Source: Daphnia carinata
Taxonomy: Eukaryota; Arthropoda; Branchiopoda; Diplostraca; Daphniidae
Reading direction: 5' to 3'
NCBI RefSeq assembly: GCF_022539665.2
Contig: NC_081339.1
Span: 7,747,367 to 7,811,366 of the forward strand
Length of the DNA: 64,000 nucleotides
Positions 15,399 to 36,984 of this stretch are shown piece by piece. A model generated the notes under the pieces. The model saw nothing but the letters and a program-made list of their open reading frames with translations, searched no databases and was not told where the DNA came from. Position 1 is the first letter of the stretch; each line of letters opens with the position of its first letter. Made by a program: the position numbers and the translations under genes.

Positions 15399-15404
15399 TT
15401 TATT
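15399..15404 (-). other. Candidate poly(A) signal of the BarH gene
   Basis: An AATAAA hexamer on the minus strand lies 92 nt beyond the BarH stop codon. A further one lies at 15146-15151. Without transcript data I cannot say which is used. A G16 run (15428-15443 on the plus strand) would be C16 in this 3' UTR. Confidence 0.4.
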
Positions 15405-15427
15405 CTTTTCTTCTTTTTTTTTTTTTT

Positions 15428-15443
15428 GGGGGGGGGGGGGGGG
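15428..15443. repeat. Poly-G tract, 16 bp
   Basis: Sixteen consecutive G preceded by a long T run, just downstream of the BarH stop codon on the opposite strand. Confidence 0.95.
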
Positions 15444-15496
15444 AGGAAGTTTATCGTAATTTTCAATTTTTTTCATTTAATTTTTTAAGAATGTCG

Positions 15497-23112
<7,616 letters not shown>

Positions 23113-23115
23113 CAC

Positions 23116-23977
23116 TGCGACAATTTAATTCACAGCACACGAATCAAAAAAATGTTTCACTGTGACTTTTAAAATTCCTCTTTCTTCTTCTTTTGATTCC
23201 CTAATTCACGCGTTCGAATACACGCAGCTGGACACTGGCACGGACGCACATCAAATGAAAGCCGGACGCACACGAAGCAGAAAGCTATTTTTCGAAAAAC
23301 GGTCGGGTGTCAAATGAATCCGTTAACAACGTTCAAAGTTCAAACTCGAGAAAAAAAAACAAACAATAATAATAATAATAATAGTAATAGATCAGATGGC
23401 AAGTTACAAACAGGGTCCGCTCTTTTTCATAATAGGTTTTCGTCCGCAGGGTCGAGGCGTCGGGCGGAAACTGATGGACGTAAATAACGTGCGACTGGCT
23501 GATCACCAGCACCACACAGCGCACTCACACACACACACACACACACGCACACATGCAGGCCGTCCTACACTCCTCCCACACAATGGTTTGTTGCGGTGAT
23601 TGGTGTGTTTCGCTTTTGATGTCTCTCTTTTTTTTTTTTTTCTTTTAAATGGCGGCCGTCTGCGCTTGTTAGCCCAATCTTTTTCGTTTAAGGTTTGAAG
23701 TTTGTTTTGTTGTTTCCAACTTCAATTAAAACAGGAGAAAGAACAAAAAAAAAAACGTTACACAACAAGAAGTGGGCGATGAGAGTAAACTCTTTTAAGA
23801 AGAAGAAGATGAACGGGGAAAAAAAAAAAAAAACACTTGACGACACGTGACCGGTCTGGCCGGCGTTCGGCAGTAAACTAATACGGTGGCATCAACCGCG
23901 CATAGACAGCAGTGCAGAGTGCTGTACACACGGAATTGAGAGAGAGTTCCAACAAGCAACACCCCAGCGGGGGTCTC

Positions 23978-24013
<36 letters not shown>

Positions 24014-27000
24014 CTACACACAGAGAAGAAAAACGCTAGCTCTCAGCTGATATGTTCAAAAAAAAAAAAAGCGAACACACGCAGCCCTCCATCAACACTT
24101 ATTTTTTCCTTCCTTCTTTTTTTTTTTTTTTCTAGTGGTGACGGTCGAGGATTGAAAATTAAAAAAAAAAAAAAAAAGAAGGTGGAGGTTCTTTTGTATT
24201 TTTGAGTGATATGTGCCATTGCCACAGCGGTGTGTATAGGTAGAGCATAAACACCGGCGGCGGCTAAATAAGGGCAGAACCCACACACACGTCTAATTTT
24301 CGCTTCCTTCTCCTATTCTTTTTTTGAGATATGCATAAAAGAGAATGAGACAAAAATAAAAAGGGTCGCGTTTCGTTTCCTCTTCAAGTGTTGCTTTTTA
24401 TTTAAAGATATAAATAAAACCTACTATCAAACTTATAGTCGTGCAGGGCTTTGCGGAGATATTGTACACCAGTTAACGGTAATCACCTCGAAACGGAAAC
24501 GGTCACACAAATCCGCGCGCTCGAGAATGAAACAAAAAATGGAGAACGTTTGCAATTAATATCTTTTGATCGAAATCGATGTCTATAAAAAAAAAAAAAA
24601 AAAAAAGGCCAATATCAAATGGAAGGAGCTATAAATATCCTCGATGTTGGCCGGGCTATATAGTGCGCATCGAAAGACAATATAGGAACTGATGGAAAGG
24701 GACTTTGACTTTGAGACTCTTCTCGCCTTTCAGACCCGGGGCAAACGTACCGAATCAACTTTTGCCAATCTAAAAAAGAAAAAGGGCGAATGCATAACAA
24801 GAGCGGATAAAATTAGAAACATATGAAATGGAACAAGTGGTCAAATGTAATGTGATCCGCGTTATAACTGGCCCTGTCTAGCGCTATTAATAGAATACAT
24901 TTTTTTTTTTTTTTTTATGAACAAGAAAAATAACGATGGAAATAGCTCCGCTCGTCATCAGCAAAGTCATTCGATATTGTTGCACACACATGTAGACCCC
25001 CATCTTTCTCGTGTGATAACCTTCTCGGCCACCAACGCCATTCTTGTTTCTCGGTTTACCAATTCGAGAGCTTTACAGAATGCTGCCCTTTTATTCCAAG
25101 GAAAAAGGGGAAGGCAATTGCTGTTGGCTATTTGAAGACTACATTCGAAATGGTTTGCATTCCAGACGGCTGATGATATGTCCATCAAGATTTTCTTCGC
25201 GAAAAACAAAACGGGGCTAAAGTTTTACGAAACGCGATTTGTTTGCTAGGAAATGAAATATCAATTGGCGATATCAATCATCAACAAATCTATATACGCT
25301 TTTTTTTTTTTTATTTTATTAAATTTTTATTACCAAATGATTATTATGGAATAGTCGCTTTTAATGGCCATAAAACGAGCCACTTGGTTTTGGCGTCTCT
25401 TATTTCTTTCTTTTTTTTTTTTTAACTGGAGCCAAAAGGAAACGTCTCTCAGTTTCGATTTTTGTTTTTATTCTTCTTTTTAGTTTTTGCCTTTTCCACG
25501 AATTTATTTGCTTTATTACAAGTCCGTTCCAGAAACCGCAACAATTCATTAGCTGCTCATTTGTGCCATCAGCAACTGCTGTTGTTATGTGCCGCACTCC
25601 CATTCCCGACCAAAGGAATTCCTTCCAGCCGTTCGGGGTGTAAATATAATCAATGAAATTTGAATCCGCGGGTACTCGTTAAAAAACAAAAAAAAAACAA
25701 AAAAAACAAAAAAAAATATAGCTTAACTGAAGACCAAGGGCTTGTTTCGTCCTTGCCACGGCTTCACATAAGAGACAACAACAACAAGCAATTCGCTGCT
25801 GAACAATGAGGCAATTAAGCTACCGAGAAAAACGAAAAGAAAAAATGGGAGTATAAAAATGAGCGGGCCAATTTAGCACCGTAAAATGAAACAAAAAAAA
25901 AAAAAAAAGCTGCGCTCAGACGTGAAAATATCATAACCATATAGTCGCCCTTTCTTTTGATATCGAGCTCGAATTTTTTTTTTTTTAATTTTTATGATCG
26001 CTTGCTGAGCTGGCCGAGAAGTTGAGCCGCTGTGAGAACCACCGGCGACCCGCTGATTGCTGAATGTTGTTGATGAGTCGGGTCTGTCTACTTTCTCGAT
26101 AGTCGTCCCGCTTTTTTTTTTTTTTTTTTTTTTTTTTTACAGTCTAATTTAGTAGATAAGAGGTCTTGCTTTCTTTCACATCAACGAGAAATTGTCGTCG
26201 CTGTTTATCCTTGTTCAAATGTCATTTTGGACAACAATCAAATACGAAAATGAGGAGGGCTTTCACACAGTTATTTATGACGCCATTTTATTTTTCTTTC
26301 TATTTTCGACAGGGGGGAAATGTTTTGTCTACGCATCCCTTGTCTGGACGGCTCCTATTCATTAACGAACCGCTATGTCTTATACGTATAGCCGAGGTAT
26401 CAACACATTTAATACGAATTCACGTATCGTTTCATTTGATTTGAATACAACAGACAAACAGCACGTCTAAACAGCGCTGCAATAGTTGCACGTTCTCTAC
26501 GAGGCGGTTTCAAATTCCAGTTATAAAAAAAAAAAAAAAAAAAACAGATATCCGTTATACTTGGAATTACCTTTACGATGACAAAACCGAAATGGCCCGT
26601 GTTAGTCATCGCCCTGATGGCCAATAAAAAGAAAGGCATATCGAAAATTGTCTTTATAAACAACCACAAAGAGCAACAACAACAAAGAAAAACCCACCCA
26701 ATAACTCACCTGATTTTGTTATCAATACCCTCGCAAGCGCACGTATACATAAAAGGGAAACAAATGAAGAATTGATTGTTTTTCAAGGTCGTGACACGAA
26801 AAGCTATGCGCAAAATGGCTAGCGGCGTAACACGTCTAGTATGATGGGGGCTGCCGCGGTGATTGTTATATGTGTGCTTACGTGTGTCGGACGATGGCTG
26901 CTGGTGTTATGGCTGCCGAAAAACAAAACAAAACAAGGCCATCAAATAACAATCTGCATACATTATTTAAAAAAGAAAAAAAAAGAAAAATAAAGGGAAG

Positions 27001-28964
27001 CCAGCGATCCGATGGGCGGCCACATAGAGAGAGAGAGAGAGGAGAGTAAATGCGTCCTAACACACACACACACAGACACATAAGAAATAGACACACGTGT
27101 AGAGCGGCTCTAATCAATGCGAATCAGAAGAAAATTATAGACGGGAAAGACAGAAGGGCTCCATCGGCGATGGATGCATGTTAAGACAAAAAAAAAAAAA
27201 AATTCCGAAACGTTCGAGAATATTGAAGGGATAAAACAATGGGGCCTTTAAGCGATACGTTCAGGTGTGTGTACAGGTACATAACCGCGAGGTGACGCGC
27301 CTCAGTCATTGCGAAACAAAAGCAAAAGTTCACATTATAAATAGCTCGAGTGCATATCAGCCATGATTATTTTATTCGGACTACCTACGTCTTGTCTATA
27401 CAACAATCGCAATAGCTATTAAATTCTAGTTCAACCCGACATCTACGATTGTCTTCAGGTAAAGAAAACCCAGTTCTGGACGTGCGCCAATCATTGCGTA
27501 ACATTCGATAATTCCTCAACGGATAGCATAAAAGAAGGAAATGAAAAAAAAATCGTTCCTTTTTTTTTTTGACATGATCGTTGACAATAGAAACCCAACT
27601 TTATATAGCGAAAACAACAATGGAAAACATTGCCCTATGTACGTATAGTTGACTGTATGCGTATCGTCTTCCGCTTGTTATGTCACATAAGGAAAAAAAA
27701 AAATCTATGGCGAGTCGTCATAGACATTGTCGTATACTACGTCCGCATATAAGCTACAAACATCACGTTGACTAGCTTGACACTTTTCAATTGGCTGAGT
27801 GAAAAGAAACGGCCACTGTAGAGAAAGAGGCAAAAACTTTAACGATAATGGAACGGAAGTTGTGTCCCGCACGACGGACGCTGTACTGTCACCTATACGA
27901 TATAAAAATAACGGAGGGGGGGGGAGAGAGTCAATGCAATTCACGTATAGCCGCTTGTTATTATCATTAGACGATAAGGTGGAGAAGGGGGGGGGGGGGA
28001 AGAGAGATGATGGAACAATCACGCCCGCTACAGTCGCCCGCTTTTTTGACATGTGAAAATTTAACCTTGTTTCCAGCTGCTAGACGCAGCCATGCAAGAA
28101 CATCAACTTCCTCTCAGGGGGAAAGGCAGCTGACAATTATGATGTTCTCATTTCGAACCCCCCGGTAGCGACCATTTGATTTGATTTAAAACGGGCACGC
28201 TTTTTTTTTTTTTTTTTTTTTAATTCGTTCAATTTTTCAACAGTTTCTGCAAAACAATCCAATTTTGGGAATTCTTTTCGATTCAATTGTCCAATGGCTT
28301 TGGGCAGTTTGTCGTTTCAAAAACTATCGCCCATTTCGACTGGACAGGTGCGCACGTTACCGTCTTTTTATGGAGAAACGATTTCGTTTATTTTCCCATG
28401 AATTATCGTCTACATCGATAAACTAAAACACGAAGAATACTATGGAAATTTTTAAAGAAAAAAAAAAACGAACCGCGAACGTGTGTGTATAATGAGAAAA
28501 GAATATCAAAAGTGGCGGTTCGTCGAACTCGCCGAAGTCGTGTGTTTCGGGTTTTTCATTTCCCAATCAATTGCTTCGCGTTGCTGAAGGTGGAAATGGA
28601 CTGCCAAAGGCAGACGGGGAGAGGGGGGGGGGGGGTAGAGAGAAAAATAGACAAGACTCTATATGACCATGTCATTAATGACGACGTTGATGATGAGGTT
28701 TCCGATTTCCCTCGACTGTAAAAACGTCAAAGAAAATAAAAAGGAAGAGACGAAAGAGAGAACCATAAGCTGTAACCAAAGAAGCCAGTTTCAAGCAAAA
28801 AAAAAACAAAAAAAAAACAAAAAAATTAAGGAAGACGAATAGAGTGAGAGAGGATAAGAGTGTGAGACTCTGTACTAGCAAAGGATACATATAATGGCAT
28901 CAACTGATGGCAACAGCTTGATCGACCGCAAACCGTTGCCACGCTCTTCTCCGGAGCAACCGTC

Positions 28965-28995
<31 letters not shown>

Positions 28996-31900
28996 GTTGT
29001 TGTCATTGTTTCGCTCTTCTGTTATATTATGAGGAGTCTTTTGTCATCGACTCAATCTAATATAAATATATACGGGGGGCTATTAAGACGTGACTGTGTA
29101 CTATACCATAACCGCCAGGCTCGGCAAGATCCCGAACACAAAGCCTTAAAGGGATGCCCCCCCATCCCTGGGGGGGGGAGGAGAGTTTTGATCCTTAGCG
29201 GGAGAAACTTGAACGCCCTGAACGAGAACCAACTGTTTTTTTCCGACTAATCTCCAAGCCGCAAACAACAACTCGTCCCATTTTATTTTTGTTTTCTGTT
29301 ATACTCTAAGTCCTTAGTTTTGTTGTGGGGGTTCTTACTTGCTGATGGATTCAATTGATTATACATGTCTGTTTGTGTATGTCCTTTTCTTTTGTGTGTG
29401 TGTGTCTGTGTCTGTGTTATGTTGTGTATCTATACATATTGTCGATTACAAAAGAGCGCTCCTCAATGGCTTTATTGAGTGTCTGACTGAGAGCTGCACA
29501 CATCGACGACGGCCACTTTGATGCCATCTAATAATTCTTCCCCCCTCCCACTCGGTTCCATCCGGCCGGCGCACCTAATGGTTCCCCTTCCTTTTAGAAA
29601 GGGGACGCTATTCAACACTGTTAAGAAGCACGTGTCTATCTTATATCGCCGGGCCGTACGATATCGGAAAAGAGAAAAGAGTACTTAAACTACATCAGTT
29701 GATGTAAGCGCCCTGATTTCACAGCGGAAAAGAGAGCCATCACGTTTGTTAGTGCGATGTCTGGGATAATGTTTTTATGCTACTTTCATCGCTACACAGT
29801 TTTGTGGAGGCTATTTGAAAATGCACCCGTTTTATCAGTGCGCTTCATCGTTGAACGAATCCGATTCGAAACCGTTGCCAATCGAATCATGTAATCACAT
29901 AATTCCCCCTACAGCTCAGCGATTGAAAATGCGCATTAAGTATAAAAGCACAATCGACGATTGAAATGAAAGAAAAGAAAAAAATCCAGACGGGATGCAA
30001 AAGACCATCAGCAGCCGGTTGTGACAGCTGTTTTTTCGAAATGTGTGTGGGGATTCGCATCGCTTCTCGCGCACACTATATTCCATGTAATAAACCCATT
30101 ACCGGGCCGTACGTGTACGGCGCATTGTAAACGCAATAACGCGCGTCTCAATTTTCAGTTAAGATTTTTTTTTTTTCTTTATTTTTTTTTCCTTTCAAAT
30201 TATTACATTTATTTCTGTTAAATTATCAGTGGGCTCCCATCATCGTGCCGAATGGGAATCAATCATCCAGTCTATAACGTAATGCGCACACCGATTTACG
30301 TTATCAATTGTGAGAGAGTCCGGCAGTGATTTTCCCAGTGCGGCTTTCCGAGTATCGGGTCCGCTTGATGATTGTCGGTTTTTATTTGATTTCCACTGCC
30401 AGTTGAGTGACGATTTCTCCTCATCCATCGCCATCCACACGCATGGAACAATAAAAATAATGACAACAATACAAAAAACCAATTGCGTTTCACACAGACA
30501 CGTTCACGCGGTGATTGCTATATATAGACAGGCAGCCGAGCAAACGAGAGCAATGAACGGCTCTTCATCGTTAATTATTACGAAGCGCATCAAGGAAAGA
30601 CAAAAAAAAAAAAAAAAGTGGGAGGGATATAAGACCATCAGTCAGAAAACAAAAAAAAAATAAAATAAAAATAAAAACCACACAGATCTTATATTGTTGT
30701 ATAGCGTCTATAAAGAAACATCGTATACCATCAAGGCATTTTTTCTTTTTCTTTTTTGCGGGACCCGAGTTAGATAGTGGTGACGTGTCTGCGTTTAATA
30801 GCGGTGTTGGTGGGAGCCGGCGGGACCTCAGTAGCGGCCTAATAGAGCCGTATAAGAAAAATAAAGAGAAATAAAACTCCATTTCATCATTCAGTGAAAA
30901 AAAAAAAAAAGAATTATTTTTGTTTTCTTTTTTTTTTGTTTTTTTTTTTGATCCCGGTACTTCTTCGTGTGTGAATGAGTGCTCCATACCGTGTGATTAT
31001 GGTGGCTCAATTGCGGGCAATTTACATATCGAGTGCTCTGTCGAGCGTGATGCCGCCGCCGCCGCTGCGCTATATGGCCGCGTGTGTAATAACTGCAATT
31101 GGTTGATGATGATGACGATGATGAAGAAAAAGAAACGAAAAAAAAAAGCAGAAGGAGAAGGTTATAGACGACGGAGTTGACACACAGACACTGACAGTGT
31201 GTTATGAAAAGTAGTAGATGTATAGTAGCGACACTGGTATACAAGACATGTAAAAGCGCGCAACAGATGGTAAGCGCTTTTTATATCATTTCCTACAACG
31301 AAGGGAGAAAACGAGAGCCAATGTTCCTTGTGCATACACTAATCAAGTGATGAACCATCGTTTTTTTTTTTTTTTCTCAATTTTTATTGTGACGAATGTA
31401 ATCCGTTATATGCCAATAACCCGCGAAGGGGAAAAAGAAAATCATAAATCTAGTCGTTAGATACCCATAGGCAGTGCGCACCGCATTCGGCGTATAGGCA
31501 TATGGCGATTTCTATTAGACTGTAATGCGTATGCGTGTACAGCGGATACGTGTGTTCTTAGACATTCACCAAAAGCCACAGGAAAGCATAATAATAAAAA
31601 GCACTTGTTCAAAATGATTGCGTCGTTCAGAGCTTGTGCGGTGGGTGCGGGGTTTCATTCCTTTTTATCTGGCCCTAAAGTTAGAAGACATTTTTTTTCC
31701 CCGTTTGAAGGCATTAAAGTATAATCAAAATGGGAATCATTTTGAGACCCACATCACTCCGCGTTCCAAAAAAAAAAAATGCGGCTACTTCTTTTACGCG
31801 CGCGCGCAATTAGCTCGCGCGCTGCGATCAACTTGATTATAGACATCTCCCAACAATAGTTTGGCGTAGGCTAGTATATCAAATTCCTTTCTTTCTTGAC

Positions 31901-34500
31901 TTGTATTGTTCTTTCATTTTTCTCCTTGTTTTTCCTTTTTTTTCTTAACTGTACTGCCCAAAGATTAGATGCCAGTGCATTTGAATATGTGATTGGATAG
32001 CTGTATTCTCTCTTTCTTTTTACCTGTTGGGTGTGTCGAGGAATTCTCGAGCTACTGCTCGCCCCAAACTGCGTGATACCATACAATTAAATCTGTATGT
32101 TCTGTTGGCTTTTTTTTTTTTCCTGACATTAGATACTGGAGAAGAAAACAACGAAATGCCAGGCGTATATATATATATATATAAGCCCAGATCTTTTACG
32201 TTGCTTGTTGAATTGTCGATAGCCATTTTTGTTTAAAACAACCGCATCACTGTAGACGTGAAAAAGCTCGCCGATAGGCAAAGTATACTTTCGTATATCG
32301 ACTGGCAGCATCAACGATGATTACACGTAGTGCAGTAGGGGGGAGGGGGGGGGGGAAGAAAAAAAAAGCCGGAGCATCATCATCATCATCGATGTTTTTT
32401 AAGGGAGGCCGCTGCTGTTTTGCCTCATTTTCCATTGGATATGCCGGTATGATGATGATGACAACAAGCATCAGTCTTTATTATCCATGGCGAGAGATGC
32501 AGGTGGCCGATCGCCCAGGCGAATGTGTGTGCACGATATAGAGCTAAAGCGATTATAGCGGTACATCGTTTTCAAATTTTTTTTTATTTCTTCGCCTTCC
32601 AAATGATCCAAAAATGTTTGTTTGCTTTATTCCATTTCACCGTTATGGTTTCTAGACTCGATAGCTCTCTTTCTTTTTTGGAGACTATAGTCATCTCGGC
32701 AAGAACGATGTTTGCATTGTCGAATAAAACTTCCAAGTATCGCAACGGTACTTACTGCTATTTACCGGCCAAACAACGTGAATATACAAAAAAAAAAAAA
32801 TAATAATTCAGAGACCAGTCTTTATGTAGACCTAACTATAGTTTTTTTTGATAGTCTATTTCTCTCCCCCATTACGGCTGTGTTTGGAAAGCCATTGAAC
32901 GTTGGTGCCAAAAGTGATAACTTCTCCATAAACTACTTGCCGTAGAGTAATATACCCTCGCGTAAAAAAAAAAAAAAATATTTATTTCGTCTTATTGTTT
33001 CCTCGAGGATATAATACACCTATGACTTTCCCCCCCCCCCCCCATATAAAAATCTATTTGAATTTTCCCTCAACGTTGGATATATTACAGTCTATGAAAA
33101 CTAACATTATGACTCTCTGAAAATAAAAAAAAATAAATAAAGGAGACCTCTTATTTATACCTTAACACACCTATGGGGGCAACAAAGAAGAAATGAACAA
33201 CAACAACAACAACAACAAATGGATATATTGCGCGTGAGTGGCAGCAGATCGCGTTCGCCGATGTCTATCAGTGTCGTGTCTAATCACTGTCTGCGCAACG
33301 CACACAAGACACTATGCCATAACGGAGTGCTGCATTAGAAGAGAGGCAAAGCGCAGTTTTGTGCCGCATTGACGGATGAAAAAAAAAAAAAATAAGAAAA
33401 AAGGGCGGCAGCAGTCTACTTTGTGTATACGATTACGACTGCTGTCATACTTGGTATTCATCTATAGCACTGCATGTGTTTAAACATGTAACGTCTGCAC
33501 AAGACTCGCATTTGTCAGTCTCTTTATTCCCATTTGCGCACGCTATTCTCCAGTGGCTTTTGACAGACATCGTTCCTCCACTGCTGATCTACGGCCGCAA
33601 ACTTAGTGAGATGCGTCCCTTCGTATATCGTCTTCCATTTTTCTTATTTGAATAAGCATTTCGTTCCAATGTCGTTGATTTTGTAGATATTTACGGGGAA
33701 TAGGGGTGGTGTCACGGTCACGTCATTGCGCCCTGATAACTGCACGCTCCCTGCCATTTCTTCGGATATTTTCGCTTTGGTCTTATTTATTTTATTCTTA
33801 TTTTTTAAAAACCAAGGTTGAATCGTTTCAAAATGCTGGGCGACGAAATGTTGTATAGACTCTCTAATTGGCAGGCCGTCCCCTTATTTTATTTTATTTT
33901 TTTTTTTTTGTTCGCTTTTTCTCTGCTCTGCGCTAGACGGCGGCTTTTGATGAATGACTACCTGCCGCACTTGTGCTGATCAATCAGATCCATCTAGGGA
34001 AAGTGGACAACGTCCAAGCGGGACTGTCAGGAGGGGGGAATAGAGAGGGAAACAACCAACAAAAAGTCCCAAGCGGAAATGAGATTTTCGGATGGATTCG
34101 ATCATTGGACGTGTGTATGTCTGACCGTAAAAAAAAAAGCAAAACAAAAACTACAGCGGTAAACAAGCGAGACGAAATTGAACAGATTCGAGCAGTCCCC
34201 CCCCCCTCACCAGCGTGTGATGGGTCTGTTGTTTTCTGCTTTTGCTTTGGTTTTTTGTTTGTTCGTTTTTATGATAATAGTCTGGCGTCGGAAGTAGCCT
34301 GTAAAATGCGACCGTTTGGCCGGGACGGATTCCGTGCCGAGTTGCATTGCTTTCGTAATGAGGATCACGCACGCATAGAAAACGCACCGCACAGCAGCAG
34401 CAGCTATACTCACTCCCCTATAAAGAAAAGTACATCAGAAAAACCTTCATCTACCTGTTTCCATATTCTTTTTTTTTTTCTTTTTCCCATTCGTTTAACT
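23116..34500. other. Gene-poor low-complexity flank upstream of BarH
   Basis: No coding exon can be supported. The region must hold the BarH promoter and 5' UTR (minus strand), but no TATA box or initiator stands out. It contains further homopolymers (T22 near 28200, C15 near 33030, G runs near 27990 and 28630), a CAA repeat near 33195-33219 and a short GCGCGC-rich patch near 31798-31824. Confidence 0.6.
23979..24012. repeat. (TG)17 microsatellite upstream of BarH
   Basis: A 34-bp perfect TG repeat about 870 bp upstream of the BarH start codon. Confidence 0.95.
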
Positions 34501-35878
34501 ACTGTCTAGAAAATTCGTACCGGATAAAACAATGAAAAAATAAAGTTTTAAGAGTGGGATTTTATATGTGAGCCAATTTTGTGGTTTTTACGCTTTAAAA
34601 AACGTTTGCCTTTCTTTTGCCTTTACTGTCTCACAGCCACGTTATTCCGATGATTTCGATATATTTAACACGTTTTCGTCATCCGTTAAGTTAGACCGTT
34701 CGTACTGTTAAAGGCTACAGTTTAAATTTGAGGCTCTCACAGTGACTTCCAAGCCAAAGGATCGAGTCATTGTTTCTTACAAAACGTTTGCTTGCTTATC
34801 TAATGCTTCGAGAAACATTACGTAATAGCGATTTTCTGGCATGGAAACAGGAATCATTGCACCTTTGGATCTTTCTTGTCTCATGCGCTTGGCAATTTGG
34901 CTATCTAGGAGGAAAAACAGAGGGCGATAAGCTTTTGGCTAGTTGTTGCTATGACTCGTAATGTCGCTTTACGTAGTTTAAAAGCTGTTTTTATTTGGTA
35001 CATAATACGATTAGACTATAGCATCTAGATTGGGAACTGCTGCTTCAATACTGATAGTTTACTCATTAACTGAGTAAACACCTCGTGTAAAAAAGAACTT
35101 TGAATGTGAAAGACAGAGCGATCTAGAACTCTGATAAAAACAGCTGTTCAAGATCCAACTTTATTTTATTTGCATCTGTTCGAGTCATTGATAGTTCACA
35201 CACGTCCCTATCTCAATGCGATGCCGGTCGATAGAATACATTAATCTCCGCTACGGATTGTCCGCTGGATATAGCAAAATGCAATGCGAAATTTAACTCC
35301 GTACCGTTTCATTATTGATTATCGCAATTTGCATAGATCATTGGAAGTATTGGCAATGTCATGCACATCCACTGGCCGGCAGGAGAGACCGTTTTCACGA
35401 AGCGAGTTTTTTGGAGAAATGTACATTCGATCGCCACCTATAAAACGTGAACGCAACTGTTGCCAACGTCCATGCCAAAGGCGCCAGTCTTTAAAAAGCA
35501 CAAAGAAAAATTGAAATAATAATCATAATAATAGAATGCTACCGTGTTTTGCAACGTGATGTGCGATAAAAACAGGCAAAACATAAGGACAAAGTTCGTC
35601 ATTATCTTAGGGATTATTTTTCCTGATGCCTATCGCTAGGGAAACGAAGGATTGTATCATGGAAGGTGGTGTTGCACGCTTCTTCCATTGATCCAAAACA
35701 AACTTTTGTTTGTTTCAGGTACCAAAACCAAGCCATGGAAATTCCAGTGGATTTTGAACTTGTCATGTTTTTTAATCTCGCTTTACTCTTATTGGCTAGC
35801 CAGCTGCGATAACAAATGAGCAGTTTCAGTAATCATTACAATCGTAATCAACACAACAGCGAACCCTAAATATTTTGC
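34501..35878. other. Intergenic DNA of normal complexity
   Basis: Between the repeat-rich BarH domain and the ML-domain gene I see no gene. Open frames are short and lack recognisable motifs. Confidence 0.55.
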
Positions 35879-35881
35879 AGA

Positions 35882-35888
35882 TATAAAA
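35882..35888 (+). promoter_or_regulatory. TATA box of the ML-domain gene
   Basis: TATAAAA lies 77 nt upstream of the start codon at 35959, a usual distance for a compact arthropod promoter with a short 5' UTR. Confidence 0.65.
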
Positions 35889-35958
35889 GCAAGGCAAATG
35901 TTTCGTTTAAATCACCCACACATCTCATTTGTGCCAAGGTAAACTCCTCTAAACAAGA

Positions 35959-36910
35959 ATGAAATTTTTGGTTGTTGCAGCTCTTCTTGTTGCGGTCGTT
36001 TCGGCCAAGAACATCCGCATCACTTCCGTCCGCGACTGTGGTATGATTTTTTCTCATTATTTTCTATGTTCAACAGAATAATTTCGAATTTTTCATATAT
36101 GTTTATTTTGCGATACCAAAGGTGCTCCCGGCTCCGCTGTCACTTTCTCCGGAACCATCAACACCGATCCAGTGCCCGTTCCCGGTGCCATGCTCGCTAG
36201 CTTCTCCGTACGTTAATTATTTTTAAAATCAATTTCTTTTAAGTAGAATAATAAGAAGAAGATGTACGTAATTTTCAACTGAATGTGTTTCCATATGATA
36301 TGTTTTCTCTTTAGTTCACTAGTAGCATCGATTCTCCGGACGATTTGAACATCCGTAAAGTCACGACACGCATTGCTGACAACTTTCAAGTCCCATGTCT
36401 AGATGGCATTTCTGGAACCTGGTATGCAAATTAGTTATTATAAGAGCAAACAACGATTGTTTATTGTAATGACGTGTGATTCTCTAACGGACACCACTCC
36501 ATTGCATTTCAATAGCACAATTCCTCTATGTTTCGCCATCGAGACCTTCCCGAATTTGGTGTGCCCGCTCTTCCCACCTGAGCTGCCTTGCCAGTGCCCG
36601 ATTTTGGCCGGAACTTACAACTCGCCCAACGCTGTAGTCAATTTCGATGAACAATGGCTCGCCATCGATGGCGGAATTAACGTAAGATTTTTCTGTATTT
36701 GTGTTGTTCTTTAATTGTCACGAAATAGTCACGTTAATGGGTTTAGATGTCTCTATAGCATTGCATCGCACAATTAGGATTTACTTATTTTTTTTCCTTT
36801 TAACACAGGGTGATTACAATACCGTCACCGAATTCGTTACTGCCATCGGCACAGCCGACGAAGCCGTTCTTGGCTGCATTGAACTCGAGTACACCCTTGT
36901 GGCCGCCTAA
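35959..36910 (+). CDS. Secreted ML-domain / GM2-activator-like lipid-binding protein
   Basis: Five exons, 35959-36040, 36122-36207, 36315-36421, 36516-36681 and 36809-36910, join in frame to 180 residues. Residues 1-16 are a clear signal peptide (MKFLVVAALLVAVVSA). The mature part opens with a DCG motif (C27), as in ML-fold proteins, and has eight cysteines. The segment TCTIPLCFA, the PCQCP...GTY core and a GCIEL tail near the C terminus follow the ganglioside GM2-activator pattern. Such proteins form a lipid-binding beta-cup in lysosomes or extracellular fluid. The ligand cannot be told from sequence; arthropod members have been linked to lipid handling and microbial-lipid sensing. A run ending in AATAAA follows the stop at about 36975. 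Confidence 0.85.
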
Positions 36911-36984
36911 ATTGAATTAAAATTCAGTGTGATGACTGCTTCATTTGATTGTGACGAAAAAAAAAAGAAAAAAGAAATAAAGAT

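Noticed and set aside
23113-23115. GTG as BarH start codon
   Set aside because: The next codon is ATG (23112) and an in-frame stop lies just upstream; eukaryotic initiation favours the ATG.
33973-34509. 178-codon plus-strand open frame near the texture boundary
   Set aside because: Composition is low-complexity at both ends, no domain, no splice or promoter context.
35299-35350. Peptide YRFIIDYRNL resembling a reverse transcriptase motif
   Set aside because: Similarity is about nine residues; no other retroelement motif or repeat end is nearby.
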